A stretch of 64,000 bases of DNA from Plasmopara viticola (GCA_001695595.3 MBPM02000011.1:372001-436000); one strand, 5' to 3'. Positions 31,732 to 42,304 are shown, counted from the stretch's first letter. Numbers and translations are program-made. The notes: a model not told the origin generated them from the sequence alone.

Positions 31732-33054
31732 TTAGATAGCTGAAGCATGTAAAATAGATCGAGGAAGCGTTGGAATAAATCGTACTGCAGCATTCCCTTT
31801 GCGACTAATTCGTCCACCGCGAGGCTCGATACTCTCTAGCAACGAACATCCTTCCGACCTAAACAACGGATGGTACGATGCTGGATTGTATTCAGGATCC
31901 AACAATCTTCTAGTCATTGTCCGCGGAATAACGCTTTCAGTGCTGGGCAAAAACACTTCTGAGCCCGGTCCATCATCCACCTTATCGTCATAGTCGGATT
32001 CCAATCTTCCGCCACCAAGAGAAGCAATTACCTTCTTGTTTCGATAAATATTATCACTTGATGTAAATCCTGTAGCTCTTTTGATCCGTCGCACGCGCTC
32101 AATTTCGTTTAATGCAATTTCCTTATTCTTACTAGTAGCATCAGCTCCTCCATGTCGATGGGCCAGCAAGAAGCAGCTGCATACTTTATCTTTTTCTTCC
32201 TCCGTCAATTTGTTTCCAAGTTTTGGGTGCCTCTTTTGCCACAACAGTCGCTGATGCAAGACACAGCGACAATGACTAAAGCCATGTGGCTGCCGACAGC
32301 CATGACAAAGATCGCAACGTGCAAGAGGATCCATCAAGGAGCAGCTACATGCTCGAGACTCTTGACAAACCGCACGACGTTGATGGCCAGTCAGTCCGCA
32401 GCCACAATGGACCTCCATGCATCTACTGCAAGACGCACAAGCTTCGGAGCTGAAGCACCTGCAGCGAGGATGAGCTCGTTGCTCTGGCTGACGCCCAATG
32501 GGCAACTTTACTTGGGATGCAGTCTTCTCAAGCTCAATGTTGTTCTTTTTAATGTATCTGGCCAGATAAGTCATGCGCTCTTTGCCCGGCTGCTTGGCAA
32601 AAAAATCTTGTCGATTCATACCTTCAGGCCAGGCAAACTGTTGCGGTACAACCGTTTTTAGCTTTGATTTGGTGTTTGTCATCTTGTTCCTCTTGTAGTT
32701 TGCCATAAAGTCTCGACGTTCCTTGCCCTGCTTTTTCGAGAAGTACTCCGTCCGGCTTAAGCCCTTAGGCCAACCAATAGATTCGCAAGCGTGCTTTGGG
32801 CTATTTGCCTGCTTTACACAGGGAGTGATCAATGTTGTGGTGGTGGTAGTCACGGGAAGCTGGAGACCGTGTTTATGACCAAAACTCATTAGATAAGCCT
32901 TGCGCTCCTTCCCTCGCTTTAAACCAATGTATTTTTTGTAGTCAAAATCCTTCAACCAGCCTTTGTAGCCTTTAGATTGCGCTGGCAATTCCGCATCATC
33001 TGAAGCTGGAGTTGCATCCTTTTCTTTCTCCTTCCCTGTCGAATGGGTGTCCAT
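31732..33054 (-). CDS. Triple GKER-repeat and Cys-rich protein, unknown function
   Basis: Single exon, 440 codons, ATG at 33054. Three copies of a roughly 29-residue unit occur at about 33-61, 95-123 and 142-170: W-x(3)-[FLM]-x(3)-[YF][FI]-x(3)-x-GKER-x(2)-[YF][LM]-x(2)-[YF], as in FDYKKYIGLKRGKERKAYLM, LSRTEYFSKKQGKERRDFM and MNRQDFFAKQPGKERMTYLA. A Cys cluster follows at 198-264 with 15 cysteines and several histidines (CRCFSSEACASCSRC, CGCGLTGH, CDLCHGCRQPHGFSHCRC), which probably binds zinc. The C-terminal 170 residues have no domain. No signal peptide, so probably nuclear or cytosolic. I do not recognise the family. Its start is 82 bp from FAM32A on the other strand. Confidence 0.85.
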   Translation of the reverse strand: MDTHSTGKEKEKDATPASDDAELPAQSKGYKGWLKDFDYKKYIGLKRGKERKAYLMSFGHKHGLQLPVTTTTTTLITPCVKQANSPKHACESIGWPKGLSRTEYFSKKQGKERRDFMANYKRNKMTNTKSKLKTVVPQQFAWPEGMNRQDFFAKQPGKERMTYLARYIKKNNIELEKTASQVKLPIGRQPEQRAHPRCRCFSSEACASCSRCMEVHCGCGLTGHQRRAVCQESRACSCSLMDPLARCDLCHGCRQPHGFSHCRCVLHQRLLWQKRHPKLGNKLTEEEKDKVCSCFLLAHRHGGADATSKNKEIALNEIERVRRIKRATGFTSSDNIYRNKKVIASLGGGRLESDYDDKVDDGPGSEVFLPSTESVIPRTMTRRLLDPEYNPASYHPLFRSEGCSLLESIEPRGGRISRKGNAAVRFIPTLPRSILHASAI

Positions 33055-33136
33055 TCGTGCCGAGCCTTTGAACGTTAGAAATACGGATAGAAATACAGTA
33101 TTTAGCTGGTATTAAAAAAGGGACCTTCACACTCTC
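33055..33136. promoter_or_regulatory. 82-bp bidirectional promoter
   Basis: Divergent ATGs at 33054 (minus) and 33137 (plus) leave 82 bp, so the two transcription units must share or overlap promoter elements. Confidence 0.6.
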
Positions 33137-33542
33137 ATGGAGAACGTCAAGCGAGGCAAGCTAAAGCTCAAAGGCAAGAGAGAGCTTAAAGTGGCGTCCA
33201 AGCACAAGACCAGAAAGAACAAGAAGAAAGATTCTAAGCGATGCAGTCCGGATGAAGGGCAGACTGCACACGAAACATGTGCCAGTGTCGAAGTGGACGA
33301 CATGACTCCAGCACAGCCTCGACACGCCGAACATAAGAAAAAGAGGGTGCATGATCTCTTTTTAGCTAATACTTGTGCATAATTGCTAATTGGTATCTGT
33401 GTTGTGCTACAAGGAACAAGAGGAAATTGAAAAGATGGCGTCCAAGACGTACAGAGAGCGCATTGAAGAGCTAAATCAGCATCTCGGAAGTCTCACGGAA
33501 CATCACGACGTCCCTCGAGTCTCTGCCGCCGGCAATGGTTAA
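33137..33542 (+). CDS. FAM32A: FAM32A-like spliceosome-associated small protein
   Basis: Exons 33137-33346 and 33414-33542, intron of 67 nt ending CTACAAG, phase 0; product 112 aa, the same length as animal FAM32A. The N-terminus is lysine-rich (KRGKLKLKGKRELK, then KTRKNKKK). The C-terminus has the family signature: MASKTYRERIEELNQHLGSL followed by TEHHDVPRVS, matching SKTHKQRVEDFNRHLDTLTE and the DIPKV end of animal proteins. FAM32A is a late spliceosomal factor acting in step II complexes. The open frame of exon 1 runs into the intron and ends early, so the conserved end is found only after splicing. Confidence 0.9.
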
Positions 33543-34859
33543 GTAGTAGGTAAAGGCTTCGTCCGCTTTATAGAAAACCTAGTACTCTAACACGCTTAAT
33601 ACACTGAACCTTAGTTTTTTGCCGAAATTCGCAATTTTCACGTTTTTCATCTACACAGTGCTACAATGGCAGCTACTCGTTGCTGTCATTGTCATTCGAC
33701 AAAAACGCATTGTACGCGATGCACTCGCCCATATGCGATGCAGAAAGAGCGTTAGTGACAGGAACTGCAAATTTCCGACGCAATATATCTTCAAGGCTTC
33801 ATCAAAAACCGATATTGTGAAGTACATCTTATAAAGTCCAGCTATAGTGTTGTCGCGTACGTCTTGGGTGGTTATATAAAAGTGCCCTGATGAAGAGTAT
33901 AACTCAGGTCCTGAGAAAGAGGCGGCATTAGATTTACTTATGGCACTCATCAGAACACACAGATTGATTGCATGATTCAACTCATGGTCAACTTAGTCTG
34001 GAGTGGAAGTCGGGTGGGCTTAACTTCAATTTACGGCAAAGTAAACCTTGGCTACCATTCCTTCCCACGCAACTTTTGCATGCCACGAATAGGTTCAGAA
34101 ATTATAGCGGAATATTCGGTAAGCTTTTCAAATTTTATCACTTTTGGTTTTGCAGTCTCAACCCGAAGCCGTCTTCGACCGTCTTTCCTTATGCCATGAT
34201 GCATTACCAATACATAAGAACGAAACCTTATCGCGGAAGCTGTATCACGCACCGCAATGACCGTCATGTACATGGCTGGAAAATACATTCCGATCTTCTT
34301 TTGCCTGTCTGAAGTAATAGATTTTCAGCTCAGAAAATATGTTCCGCTAATGAATGAGTTAGAATGGTCTTCTGAATTTTCTGGGCTGTATCTAACGCGG
34401 CATCGATCATTAAACGCGAAATCCAGCAACTTTCGTCAAGGTAATTTATTTTTACATTTTTTTAATAGGAGCTGAGATGCCATGTTTAGTTACAAGTTGC
34501 CAAACGCTCCTGACTGAATAGCCCCACCAAAGACAAGTTTTCTCATCGTAAACGACGATACAAGAAGGACCAATACAATTGCGAAAGACGAAATGATTTT
34601 CCGGAACGTACGGCCAGATATCTTAGGAAATGATGAAAAAGCTAGAAAATATACCTAGAAATAAATATTTTTGCAACAATGGCAAAAATATATATGTAAA
34701 TAATAAAAAAAAGAGAAAATATACCTTTAAATAGTAATTTTAACGCATACAATCTTTGAAGAGATAATTAAGATGCAAAGCAAACTAAGAGGAAAATCCA
34801 CTTGTTACAAAGTGACTCAAATTTGCTGGACAGACCAAATAACGGGGTGTGGCTACGTC
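33543..34859. other. Gap of 1.3 kb with protein-like fragments
   Basis: Short frames such as 33651-33980 (minus) and 34052-34288 (minus) look protein-like but are broken and match no family I know. A plus-strand piece near 33664 gives a Cys/His-rich peptide (MAATRCCHCHSTKTHCTRC). These may be decayed genes; none is supported. Confidence 0.35.
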
Positions 34860-35300
34860 TTATGCATCACTTCAATGTTAAGAATGTGAAAACAAATAAG
34901 TATGTCCAAGTTCAACTACATCGTTTGTTGGAATTAGAACAAACAAGCCAATGGAGTATGCTGTTGAGGTAAACAGTACCAGTGGTACCTGCAAATGCGG
35001 TTATGTGAACGATAAAATGCTCCATCTCGACACCTCATGCAAACTTGTTATATAAGGATATGTGGTCAACTAAAACGAATCTACTTGCCTACGATGAAGC
35101 CATTTGTGACAAAAAGTGAACTGGTAAAGAGTGAGCATCTTCAACCACATCCGTCTAGAAAGGTCGACCCAAAAAGAAGCGAATTGAATCACAGCATGCT
35201 CATTAATAGTTGACGCGCCAAAATGTAATTATCGATGCGGCAGCTGAGGTCAAGTGGGACGTAACAAGCGTCGATGCACCTGTAATGCGCAGCATAAAAG
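34860..35300 (+). pseudogene. Relic of a MULE transposase 3' end
   Basis: The plus strand, in more than one frame, yields a SWIM-like start (VNSTSGTCKCGYVNDKMLHL near 34970-35040) and, near 35226-35282, a zinc-knuckle remnant reading CNYRCGS-stop-GQVGRNKRRC. The pairing SWIM then knuckle is the C-terminal architecture of MuDR-type transposases. Stops are frequent. It differs in sequence from copies A, B and C. Confidence 0.5.
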
Positions 35301-35724
35301 TATATTTACTATAGTGAGCCAGGTATGTATTATGTTTTTCATTTTTCAATAGTGTTTTTAATTCGTAAGTAGGTTTTTTTCATTCAAGTTGAAAAGTTGT
35401 GATTCAAGGTAGATTTTTTCCATTTAAAATATATGTAGGAGTATTTTCCATTTAATTTGAAATAAGGTATATCTTCTCAATTGTTCCAGAAATGAAACAT
35501 TATTTAATTCATTTGAGTCAAAATGAAATCCTTGTGACTTATAAAGCTATAAGCCACATGGCAGCATCCCCCCCTCCTAAGTGCGGTACCCCTAAGCTGT
35601 AATTATGATCTATGATTGGCTCCATTGTATTTAAATGTTCTGTAGGATTTAGAACATTCGCAATGCAAAAAGATTTGCACGTATGGAAGCTAATAATTTG
35701 ATAACGATCGCGACAGAAGATCAA

Positions 35725-35905
35725 AGCAGGTTTACAATATTAAGTTGGCATGAACGAGCAATATATTAAGTACAAGAAGATTATTCTAAGCTGGTTTACA
35801 AAATTAATTTAATGTGAAAGAGGAATCAATTAAGTACTTGGAGATTGTTCTAAGCAGGTTTACAATATTACTTTGGCATAAACGAGCAATCAACTGAGTA
35901 CTGGG
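35725..35905. repeat. 64-bp tandem repeat, about 2.8 copies
   Basis: Units begin AGC(A/T)GGTTTACAA at 35725, 35789 and 35853, exactly 64 bp apart, with later matches GAGCAAT(A/C), TTAAGTAC and AGATT(A/G)TTCTA. Copies 1 and 3 are the most alike; the middle one has diverged. Confidence 0.85.
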
Positions 35906-35943
35906 ACACCAAGCAAAGTGTTTTTAATCATCGGCAATGCCCA

Positions 35944-36049
35944 GAGCATCAAGGTTGATCTCTGCATTTTAAAGGAATAGAGAACATTAATGAGCACATG
36001 TCACGATGCAACTCGCACAGCCAATGCAGAGATCAACCTTGATGCCCTC
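35944..36049. repeat. Inverted repeat with 24-25-bp arms
   Basis: GAGCATCAAGGTTGATCTCT followed by GCAT (35944-35967) is the near-perfect complement of ATGCAGAGATCAACCTTGAT followed by GCCCTC (36024-36049). The spacer is about 56 bp. It could form a stem-loop or mark the ends of a small element. Confidence 0.8.
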
Positions 36050-36599
36050 GGTACCGTCAATGATTGAGGACATTCGGTTCGGTATCCTAGTTCTTAGTAC
36101 TAGGAGACCATTCAGAGTGTCCTCAAACCCTAGAGCTTCCACGCAGCTGTTAGTTAATAACGATCGCGACAAAAGATCATTGTTCTAAGAAGCATCTCTT
36201 TAATACGTGCAAACAAAACTTGCACTACGATTTAGAATTTTGGTGTTCTTAGACAGCATTTTCTGGTATTATCTGGATACCTGAGAAAAAAAGTGCGTCT
36301 TTCTGCTAGTGTTCACCTTACCTACCTCAGCTAATGCAGAATGTGAGATTTTTGCTTCACATAGCTCCAGAAGATCCCACGAGGATATGTAACCGATCAT
36401 TTTATTATCTTCTGGCTGATTGTCTGGCGTTGGTGTTGTCCTGTCAGCATTAGTTTATCATAAACGGACGCCAGGTAACCAACTAAGCACCTTGATTCTG
36501 ATGAAGAATAGAAGACCTTCTATGCAAATTGGAAGGAAGATCGCAGTCAAAAAAACCGAGGAAGCCTGTCTTGAAAAGTGTAGTGCATTATAGCACCAT

Positions 36600-37480
36600 G
36601 TCAAGAAGATTAATTTTTCTTACTTGATCCCACACAAAAAAATTTTGTCCTTGCTTGGACGAAAAAAGCGCGACACTTTGGACGTGTGGCCACATCGCAA
36701 ATTAAAGGTTGGCATGCGACCTTTAAAGTGGAAATCGTTGCTTTTACAGATCAGCAAGTACGTTCTTACCGATGTGCAAGATGCACAGAAAGTTTGTCGC
36801 TTCCGGAAAAACCAGTGGTATGCAACCATTTTCTCTGTCCGTCACGAAAACAAACAATCCGGCAATCCGTTCTTAGAAAACAATTATCATGCTTCTTTTT
36901 CTCTTGGCGGAGAAAGCATAGCATAACGAAAAGGATTGATTTGTGCACGTTCCATTCATCACGCGGGGTAGAAGTATTTAGAATTTGTATGCATTTCATC
37001 ATAAGCTGCAAAAGCAAATGTTCGGTAAAGTTCAGGATTGCCATGCTCACTTGTATCTCTTGTACGTCGAGTCAATTAGGAGACCACCGATGGACGCAGA
37101 CGCTTGGTTTGTCGTTATGCTTCGTCTTGGCGCCATCAGCAGACGTGTGACTGGTGCAGAGCGTCGCGATCTAACTAGTTCTAAGCCTAAGCTTCCAACA
37201 ACGCTTTGATAGGAGTCTAACCAAGAAAGAACTGCGCGTGGTTACGCCTGTTAATGCTGTCTTTGTTTGTCCCGTGGTCTAGAAGTTGGGATATGCAGCA
37301 CACATCGTACTCAAAATCAGCCGAGGAGGTGCGCCGCCTTCACTCAAAAGTATTTATGTGGAGCTTTGCTCCTGATCCAGCGCCCTTGCTTCGAAAAAAG
37401 GCTTTTGAATTTCGGTCGCGTCGTGTGAAAGGCTTGTTTCCGCCACATCCAGAACCTACTCGTACTTGTTAGTTTAAACC
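36600..37480 (+). other. Possible decayed coding region, unidentified
   Basis: Several plus-strand frames follow one another: 36624-36926, 36686-37150, 36985-37209, 37254-37472. They have protein-like composition (GRVATSQIKGWHATFKVEI, YRCARCTESLSLPEKPVVCN, PPLLRKKAFEF-like end). No start, splice set or family could be fixed. It may be a pseudogene or a spliced gene I cannot resolve. Confidence 0.25.
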
Positions 37481-37983
37481 AGCTTTTGCGAAACGATTAC
37501 AGATCATGGGCACATCAGAAGCCGTGTTGATGTTTGGCGAACGTTTCCACTCTTATTTTTGTGTTCACCGACACAAGCACATGCGAGCCACACTTTCCTG
37601 GTCATTGAGTTCTCGTCAGTTTATGTGCGTGCCTTCTTGGTTCATATAGCCTTCGCTTAGCGCAAATTTCTACACTGCGTTTCAAATTTTTGCATTGGAT
37701 GACGAGACAACAGCATTATGAAAAACTGAAAGTGTTCGAACAATGGGGTTGACTTTATTGTGCTGCGCGGTATGCAATAGTATAAGAATGGTGCTGCAGT
37801 GTCATGCACGCGAACACGCGCTTTGAGTAAAATTCAAGGAAGGCAGAGGGGTTAAGGGTGTGAGTGTGGCTATTTACGGTGGCCTTTACTACAACTTTAC
37901 CTCATAGCGCGGATAGTATTAACTCTACTATTATACATATGAATCAAATTCTCAACTATCTCTGAGTCAAATTTTCTAATACA
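37481..37983. other. Spacer downstream of CFAP58
   Basis: No gene recognised; short frames only. It includes the presumed 3' flank of the CFAP58 gene. Confidence 0.4.
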
Positions 37984-40731
37984 TTATTGATTAAGACTGA
38001 AACCACCACCAGCAAAGCGATTCGAAGCAGCAATTGCAAGCTGTCGCTGTTGCTCGGCAGGGCTCGGTCGACTAACTTTACTGCTATTGTTATTCGGAAT
38101 GTTTGGTAGTTGTGTAGGCTGGTGCTGCTGCTGATTGCGCGATACCAAAACGACAGGCTGTTGACTCTTCATCTTTGCTTCTAGCTTTCTTTTATAGTAC
38201 TTACGCTTAAAATCGTGCAATTCGCGTGCCAATCGCTCGATCTCAAATTTAAGTTCGTGTTCCTTGGCTTGAAACATATTTTGCTCACTTAGCAAAGTCT
38301 TTAGCTGTTTATCCTTCTCTCGAACGACCTGTTGGTACCAACTTAATTGCTCAGCAACTTCTGGGCCAGGTTGCCGCGCTAAAATTGCTTTCAGCTCTTG
38401 GTACAGTTTTTCCTTCTCTTGATTTATAAGCTCCTTCTCTACGACTTCTTCTGTTTTCTGGATAAGCCGCTTTTGTAGCATCTGGATTTTCTGGAGCAAC
38501 TCAAATGTCGCAGGATCACTTCCTTCCAACTTGCGCCACCGATGTACATTCATAGGATTTTCGAGCTCCTCTGACAAAGCTTTCACCTTTGTTTTTTCCT
38601 GAAGTAGCTCCCGCTGAAGATGATACAATTCTCGCTTTAGTTCGTCGGACTGACCTACTTGATGCTTGGCAATATAAAGCTCACGCTTAAGATCCGTCAC
38701 CTTCAACTTAAGCACGCGAATATCCTGTAAACGCTCCAGGTACTGACCTTCGCCTTTGCCTAAAGTAGACTGTTGAAGTTTTAGTTTTTCGTACAGTAGT
38801 GCAAGCTCGTCATTGCGTCGGATAAGCTGGGTCCCCAGGATGTCACGTTCGTTTATAACTTGATCGTATTCTTTCCGCTGCTCTAATGCCTCATCGTCCA
38901 TTCGCCGAATCAGGACACTAAGCTTGCGGACCTCAGACTCCTGATTGTTGATCGTTTCTTCATTTGCAGCCAAAAGAACTCGTGTGCGAGCAAGCTCACT
39001 CTTATGCTGATCTTTCTGCTTCTCCACCTTGTGGTGATCAAAGTGCTCTTTTACAAGCGCAACATCTTTCGCAGATACCTCTTCCTTTAGCTGCTCGATC
39101 TGGTGAGTCAGAATTTTAAACTTGCGCTTCATCTCGGCAATCTCATCTTGCGACTCGATAAGGTTTTTACTGTAAAGATTGCGCTCACTGCGGACAGCCT
39201 CGTACAGCTGTTGCTGTTGGTTTAGCTTCGTTTCGCCCTCATGAACTTTTTTCTGCAAGTCGTGGTTTCGCATCTCCTTCAGCTTGCCTTCCTCTTCTGC
39301 GTGCAAATACAAATTTCGCTGTTCTGCTGCCTCCATGCCATACTTTTCCCGCTCCTTTTCAAGTTGATAGATCAACTTACGTTGCTTTGATGCTTCAAGC
39401 TTAAATCCAGCCAATTCTTGCTCCAAGTTCTTAGCTACGCGCTCGTTAGTCTTAATTTCATCCTGTGCGCGACGAACTTTGCTTTCCGCCTTCACTATCT
39501 GCTTGATTTGCATGCTCTTTTCTCGCTCCAAGGCTTCCATTTCTGTCCGTGCATGACTTTCGGAAATTTTGTCCCGATCAAGATCGTGCTGCATGCTTTT
39601 GATTTGAGATTGCAGCACGGTCTTTGCAGTATGTTCACCGTCGAGCTTTTGTTCCAGCTGTTGCAATACTCGTTTTTCCTTGTCTAGCTTGCGTTCCACA
39701 GAACCTTTCTCAAGCTTTACGCGGTGAATTTCGTCGTGTTGGGCCTTTAGTTCGTTTTCCAAATTGCGTCGCTCAACTTCTAGCTGCATCGTTTTATCAC
39801 TCTGCTCGTTTAATAAATCCGTGAGCTTCTGCGTACGCCCGAACAACGTTTCATAATCCCGAACGTACTTATCCATTGTACCACGGGTCTCAACTAGCTG
39901 CTTCTCAAGAGTTCCAGCATGTGTTTGTAAGCGTAATAGCTCCGTCGCACATTGAGCTTGCTCAGTAGCCTTTTTCTCTAGTTTAACCTTTACATCTTGA
40001 ACCTCTTTATCTAGCCGCTCTTTGCGCCGTTTCTCACGTTCCTGCTCCGCAGCCTTCATCGCAAGCTGGTCCTTAAAGGTTTGTATACTGCTCTTTTGAG
40101 AAATCGTTAGAGCTTCCATATCTCCTACACGACGATGCAGCTCTTGAATACGTTCGTGGTCTTTCTTAGCATTAACTTCGTGCTCCTCATTTGCGCGCAT
40201 TAATTCCTCCTTCGCGCGCATGCTCTCTTTCAACATATTTTCTTGTCCCACACTAAGTCCTGTGCCTTGCTCCACGAGGCGACCAAGATTGATAATTTCA
40301 TCCTTGAGCTGCTGGATCGTATCCTTGGCGCGCAACTCCTTCTCGTGAGACGCATCCACCATCTTCCACGCTTTCTCCATTTCTTTCTTTAAAGAAGCGA
40401 TGCTGACCTGATCTTCCTGCGAAAGCTTTAGCGCTGTCTGCACCTTCGCAGCATTATTGATGATCTCAGCATTCAATTCACGACATTTTTTAATAAGCTT
40501 TTTTTCCTGTCCATTTGACTTCTTTAACGCGCGGTGTAGTTTCTCATATTCGAGACGAAAACGCTCCAGACTTTTGTCGCCTTCCAACTCGGCTAGTACT
40601 TCCTCAAAATCATTCTCCAGTGCCTCCAGAGACGTTACCTTTGATCCGATATCATCGCTAAGCAATTTGCTGTCAGGTGACCGTGTTTCACGCCCATCAC
40701 TTGCCAGCTCTTCTAGACTGGTGCCGGTCAT
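37984..40731 (-). CDS. CFAP58: CFAP58 (CCDC147) axonemal coiled-coil protein
   Basis: Single exon, 915 aa from ATG 40731; the open frame runs 21 nt further to a TTG, which was not used. Almost the whole protein is heptad-rich coiled coil (runs of E, K, Q, L, R from residue about 50 to 860). Family phrases include ELEGDKSLERFRLEYEKLHR near the start, then EERNLYSKN-type SERNLYSKNLIESQDEIAEM, NERDILGTQLIRRNDELALL, NVHRWRKLEGSDPATFELLQ and LRELYHLQRELLQEKTK-like segments. The NPMNVHRW-x-LEGSDP block is characteristic of CFAP58. It is needed for flagellar axoneme assembly, which here means zoospore flagella. The C-terminal 50 residues are Gln/Pro/Asn-rich. Length is close to animal CFAP58 (about 870). 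Confidence 0.92.
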   Translation of the reverse strand: MTGTSLEELASDGRETRSPDSKLLSDDIGSKVTSLEALENDFEEVLAELEGDKSLERFRLEYEKLHRALKKSNGQEKKLIKKCRELNAEIINNAAKVQTALKLSQEDQVSIASLKKEMEKAWKMVDASHEKELRAKDTIQQLKDEIINLGRLVEQGTGLSVGQENMLKESMRAKEELMRANEEHEVNAKKDHERIQELHRRVGDMEALTISQKSSIQTFKDQLAMKAAEQEREKRRKERLDKEVQDVKVKLEKKATEQAQCATELLRLQTHAGTLEKQLVETRGTMDKYVRDYETLFGRTQKLTDLLNEQSDKTMQLEVERRNLENELKAQHDEIHRVKLEKGSVERKLDKEKRVLQQLEQKLDGEHTAKTVLQSQIKSMQHDLDRDKISESHARTEMEALEREKSMQIKQIVKAESKVRRAQDEIKTNERVAKNLEQELAGFKLEASKQRKLIYQLEKEREKYGMEAAEQRNLYLHAEEEGKLKEMRNHDLQKKVHEGETKLNQQQQLYEAVRSERNLYSKNLIESQDEIAEMKRKFKILTHQIEQLKEEVSAKDVALVKEHFDHHKVEKQKDQHKSELARTRVLLAANEETINNQESEVRKLSVLIRRMDDEALEQRKEYDQVINERDILGTQLIRRNDELALLYEKLKLQQSTLGKGEGQYLERLQDIRVLKLKVTDLKRELYIAKHQVGQSDELKRELYHLQRELLQEKTKVKALSEELENPMNVHRWRKLEGSDPATFELLQKIQMLQKRLIQKTEEVVEKELINQEKEKLYQELKAILARQPGPEVAEQLSWYQQVVREKDKQLKTLLSEQNMFQAKEHELKFEIERLARELHDFKRKYYKRKLEAKMKSQQPVVLVSRNQQQHQPTQLPNIPNNNSSKVSRPSPAEQQRQLAIAASNRFAGGGFSLNQ

Positions 40732-41067
40732 TGTAAAAGTACTTTGGTCCAAAATACTACGTCAATGCACCATTCAAAAAACCCGACGTACTTCCTCGCG
40801 GTGATTCGACTTTTCGTTACCTCCCAATTATAGCAATCCTAAAGACCAGGCACTTTCATTTTTAGACACTATATAAATACCTTTTTTAGCTAATGTTCGC
40901 CGCTTGAAGCAATGCACGACAGGTTTTGCTTGACCTTGTAGCCCGATTATGTCATCATGCATAACATAAGTAGTGACAGAGGTAAATATGAGTAACTGAT
41001 ACGGGTGCATTAACATATAGTATGGACGACTGGATTGAGCTGGGTAGATTCATTAAAAATGCAGCAG

Positions 41068-42304
41068 CTAGTGTTGCACTTCCCAAATTTCAGCAAAAAG
41101 TTCAATGACATCGCCAAGACGCATACGCTGCGGTAGATCGAAAGTTCGACGTACGGACGATAATCCGTCGAACAGCAAATGAGCAGGTACCGGAGGAGGA
41201 CGTGGTGGACTGTAATAGACGAGCACGTTAAGTAATTGCATCGAATTACAAATTACTTTAATGCAACGTACCGCGCTTGTGTGGCCATGAGCCAAGTCGC
41301 ACGCGATTCCTGCCACGTGCGCAAACCAACGTTAAAAAAGGGTCCATTGCGACCTTGGGGCCACCAAGGGTCAGTGTAGCTCGTCGCCGCAGCACCTTGA
41401 AAGCGATTTAAGTGCTCCACAAGCCAATCCAAGATTTCTGCGATCGCTTGCGTTGCCGCGTCTTCATCCGTGATGTTGGAGAAAGCGAATCCGTTGTGCT
41501 GATTCACGAACAACGATGTTTTGAAAGCCGTAGAATTTTGAAGATTGGCAGCGCATGATTTCAGTAGGATTTGATACTGTATCGATCACAAGTGGACACG
41601 AAAAGTTATCAGCCACAACCGAGGTACTCACTCTTTATTTCAAATACATATGCAACTCGTACAGCTTCGGATGTGGCATAAGGCGATTTTTCACCGATCT
41701 GCAGCAGCAAAGGAACACTAGGAGAATCAGCTCCATCTCTATCGCCTGCGTTTTCACACACTGTCCAAGGAATAACACCCTTTGGACACATGGCGATAAT
41801 GCAATCCACCGTAACGGACCGCTCCATAGACACCTTAATTGCCAGATCGGCCCCCGACCCCACTCCAAAAAGCCCTACGCGCTGAATATTGTGCTTTTGC
41901 CTGAGAAAATGGGCTGCCTGATCTACAATGGATACGTGTTCATGTGTGGCGTTGTCTATCTTGCCCTCCTGAAATAAATCTAGCACCAATACCTTGTATC
42001 CTTGTTCTGCTAATTTATCGGCAAACGAGACAGCTGTAAGGCCAAAGTGGTCGGTGGACCGAGATTCTGCAGTGAAATTGTGGTTCGTGCGGCTCTGTTC
42101 GACCACAAGCACGACACCGGTGACGACGCGGCCGATGTGCGAGGCCGGCGCCACAAAGTACGCACACAAATGACGAGCTACGAGTGACGATGAGTTGGTT
42201 GGCGAGCCAGAAATGTGTGTGGACGAGTGATCCATTGGAATCTGCAATGTATAGCCTGCCCCTGGGAACACGAAGCGCGGACGCGTGATGGCGGAGACGC
42301 TCAT
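41068..42304 (-). CDS. Dienelactone-hydrolase-like protein fused to Gag1-like clamp domain
   Basis: Complement of exons 41663-42304, 41272-41576 and 41068-41209; introns of 86 and 62 nt; product 362 aa. Residues 60-265 look like a dienelactone-hydrolase alpha/beta fold: GVVLVVEQSRT, FADKLAEQGYKVLVLDLF, and RVGLFGVGSGADLAIKV at the strand-turn-helix where the nucleophile belongs, ending with the His motif VNQHNGFAF (His 241). The elbow reads G-V-G-S-G, with Gly where Cys or Ser is expected, so activity is doubtful. Residues 285-362 match the Gag1-like clamp domain (DUF4050): LRTWQESRATWL, then HLLFDGLSS and LPQRMRLGDVIELFAEIWE. I know no such fusion. Phases are consistent. Divergent from SEC62. 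Confidence 0.75.

Larger units (their letters stand above)
35301..36599. other. AT-rich repeat-bearing intergenic DNA
   Basis: Contains the 64-bp tandem repeat and the inverted repeat listed separately. AACGATCGCGACA followed by AAGATCA recurs at about 35703 and 36158. No gene recognised. Confidence 0.5.

Noticed and set aside
34052..34288. Possible RxLR effector (contains RRLR)
   Set aside because: There is no signal peptide before the motif, the frame is short and broken, and the motif is within a basic run likely by chance.
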